NCBI RefSeq assembly: GCF_007096635.1
Contig: NZ_VKAA01000013.1
Coordinates: 62,001 to 126,000 of the forward strand
Reading direction: 5' to 3'
Origin: Mycolicibacterium sp. 018/SC-01/001
Lineage (GTDB): Bacteria; Actinomycetota; Actinomycetes; Mycobacteriales; Mycobacteriaceae
Length of the DNA: 64,000 bases
Part shown: piece by piece, positions 63,141 to 64,000 of the stretch
Position numbering within the stretch: the first letter of the stretch is position 1
Layout: every line of letters begins with the position of its first letter
Position numbers and translations under genes: made by a program
The notes under the pieces: model-generated
What the model was told of the DNA's origin: nothing
Databases searched by the model: none
Seen by the model: the letters and a program-made list of their open reading frames with translations, nothing else

Positions 63141-63691
63141 CTCAGCAGGCCTTTCAGCTCGATCGTCGGCGGTATCGCCAGCGCCGCCTGCTCGGCCTCC
63201 CTGATCGCCTCCTCGCGATTCACGCCCAGGGGCATCTGCTGAATCTTGTCGTGCAGCTTGAGGATCGCGTGCAGCAGCATCTCCGGCCGGGGAGGGCAGC
63301 CGGGCAGGTAGATGTCGACCGGCACGACGTGGTCGACGCCCTGCACCACCGCGTAGTTGTTGAACATGCCGCCGGACGATGCGCACACGCCCATGGCCAG
63401 CACCCATTTCGGCTCGGCCATCTGGTCGTAGATCTGTCGGAGGACGGGCGCCATCTTCTGGCTCACTCGGCCCGCGACGATCATCAGATCGGCCTGCCGT
63501 GGTGTCGCCGAGAACCGCTCCATGCCGAAGCGTGAGATGTCGAAACGTGGCCCCGCCGTCGCCATCATCTCGATGGCGCAGCAGGCCAACCCGAACGTGG
63601 CCGGCCACAGGGATCCCTTGCGCACGTAGCCGGCGACCTTCTCCACCGTCGAGAGCAGGATGCCACCGGGCAACCGTTCTTCTAGTCCCAT
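63137..63691 (-). CDS. nuoB: NADH-quinone oxidoreductase subunit B
   Basis: 184 residues from ATG 63691. Cluster N2 ligands: adjacent Cys pair in 'GLACCAIEMM', Cys in 'GVCASSGGMFNNY' and Cys in 'LPGCPPRPE'. N2 donates electrons to quinone. Start overlaps nuoA by 10 bp. Confidence 0.95.
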   Translation of the reverse strand: MGLEERLPGGILLSTVEKVAGYVRKGSLWPATFGLACCAIEMMATAGPRFDISRFGMERFSATPRQADLMIVAGRVSQKMAPVLRQIYDQMAEPKWVLAMGVCASSGGMFNNYAVVQGVDHVVPVDIYLPGCPPRPEMLLHAILKLHDKIQQMPLGVNREEAIREAEQAALAIPPTIELKGLLR

Positions 63692-64000
63692 TGCAGGCCT
63701 CCTCTGCGCCACACGTAGGCGTAGGCGACGAAGACGATCACCATGAACAGCAGCATCTCCACCAGGGCGAACAGCCCCAGACTGTCGAACGCGACGGCCC
63801 ACGGGTACAGGAACACGATCTCGATGTCGAAGACGATGAAGAGCATCGCGGTCAGGTAGTAACGAATGGGGAACCGCTGCGCGGTGGCCGCGGCGGCGGG
63901 ATCGCTGGCGTCCATCGGTTCGATACCGCACTCGTAGGCCTCGAGCTTGGCGCGGTTGTATCGGCGCGGTCCGATGAGCACGGCGATGCCCACCGATCCG
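63682..64000 (-). CDS. nuoA: NADH-quinone oxidoreductase subunit A, truncated by window end
   Basis: About 105 residues of the C-terminal part are visible; the N-terminal first helix lies beyond base 64000, so the internal ATG is not the start. 'YECGIEP' and 'FIVFDIEIVFLYPWAV' are the NuoA signatures. First gene of the nuo operon; its promoter lies outside the window. Confidence 0.93.
   Translation of the reverse strand, partial: GSVGIAVLIGPRRYNRAKLEAYECGIEPMDASDPAAAATAQRFPIRYYLTAMLFIVFDIEIVFLYPWAVAFDSLGLFALVEMLLFMVIVFVAYAYVWRRGGLQWD

Overview
The window is high-GC, gene-dense actinobacterial DNA and most likely comes from a rapidly growing mycobacterium (Mycolicibacterium-like). The reasons are a complete 14-gene nuo operon in order A to N, a DosS/DosT-type GAF sensor kinase next to an Acg-type nitroreductase-fold gene, EthA-like Baeyer-Villiger monooxygenases, a SigF-type promoter in front of a SpoIIE/STAS pair, many TetR regulators and SDR enzymes, and frequent ATGA/GTGA start-stop overlaps.

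Left part (1-12167). A truncated AAA/TPR regulator is followed by an FAD-linked oxidase and an initiator tRNA (fMet) with a clear promoter and a strong intrinsic terminator. Next is a redox cluster arranged around a large LuxR-type ATPase regulator (5452-8292). On its left lie an NmrA-like reductase and an SDR that has lost its catalytic Tyr/Lys. On its right is an overlapping six-frame operon: small ORF, NDH-2-like flavoprotein, cupin, NmrA-like reductase, intact SDR and nitroreductase.

12168-14654 is a degraded, mosaic stretch: a broken IS3-family element, the tail of an EamA transporter, a zinc alcohol dehydrogenase with an in-frame stop, and the N-terminal end of an opposite-strand gene. 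14655-20534 holds a SatP-like acetate transporter, an isopenicillin-N-synthase-like oxygenase, a DapB-like/Rieske oxygenase pair with a divergent TetR and a candidate operator, and an NAD-dependent epimerase.

20632-28370 looks like a stress-signalling region: TetR; a GAF-SpoIIE-HATPase phosphatase coupled to a STAS antagonist behind a SigF-type promoter; a secreted beta-lactamase-fold hydrolase; an Acg-like protein with a possible Dos box; and an orphan DosT-like kinase. 28379-40127 carries catabolic redox genes: a 4-hydroxyacetophenone-monooxygenase-like BVMO with a zinc ADH, three further SDR/MDR enzymes, a second complete LuxR-ATPase regulator, an alpha/beta hydrolase and a flavin amine oxidase. 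40183-48560 is a degradation block of acyl-CoA dehydrogenase, aldehyde dehydrogenase and a frameshifted CaiB-type CoA-transferase, plus an EthA-like monooxygenase, an uncharacterised protein paired with a phosphotransferase-fold protein, and TetR.

48571-64000 (minus strand) is the respiratory complex I operon nuoN to nuoA; nuoA runs off the end. It is interrupted by a long hairpin between nuoG and nuoF and by 30-bp tandem repeats between nuoD and nuoE. No CRISPR array, rRNA or intact mobile element was seen.
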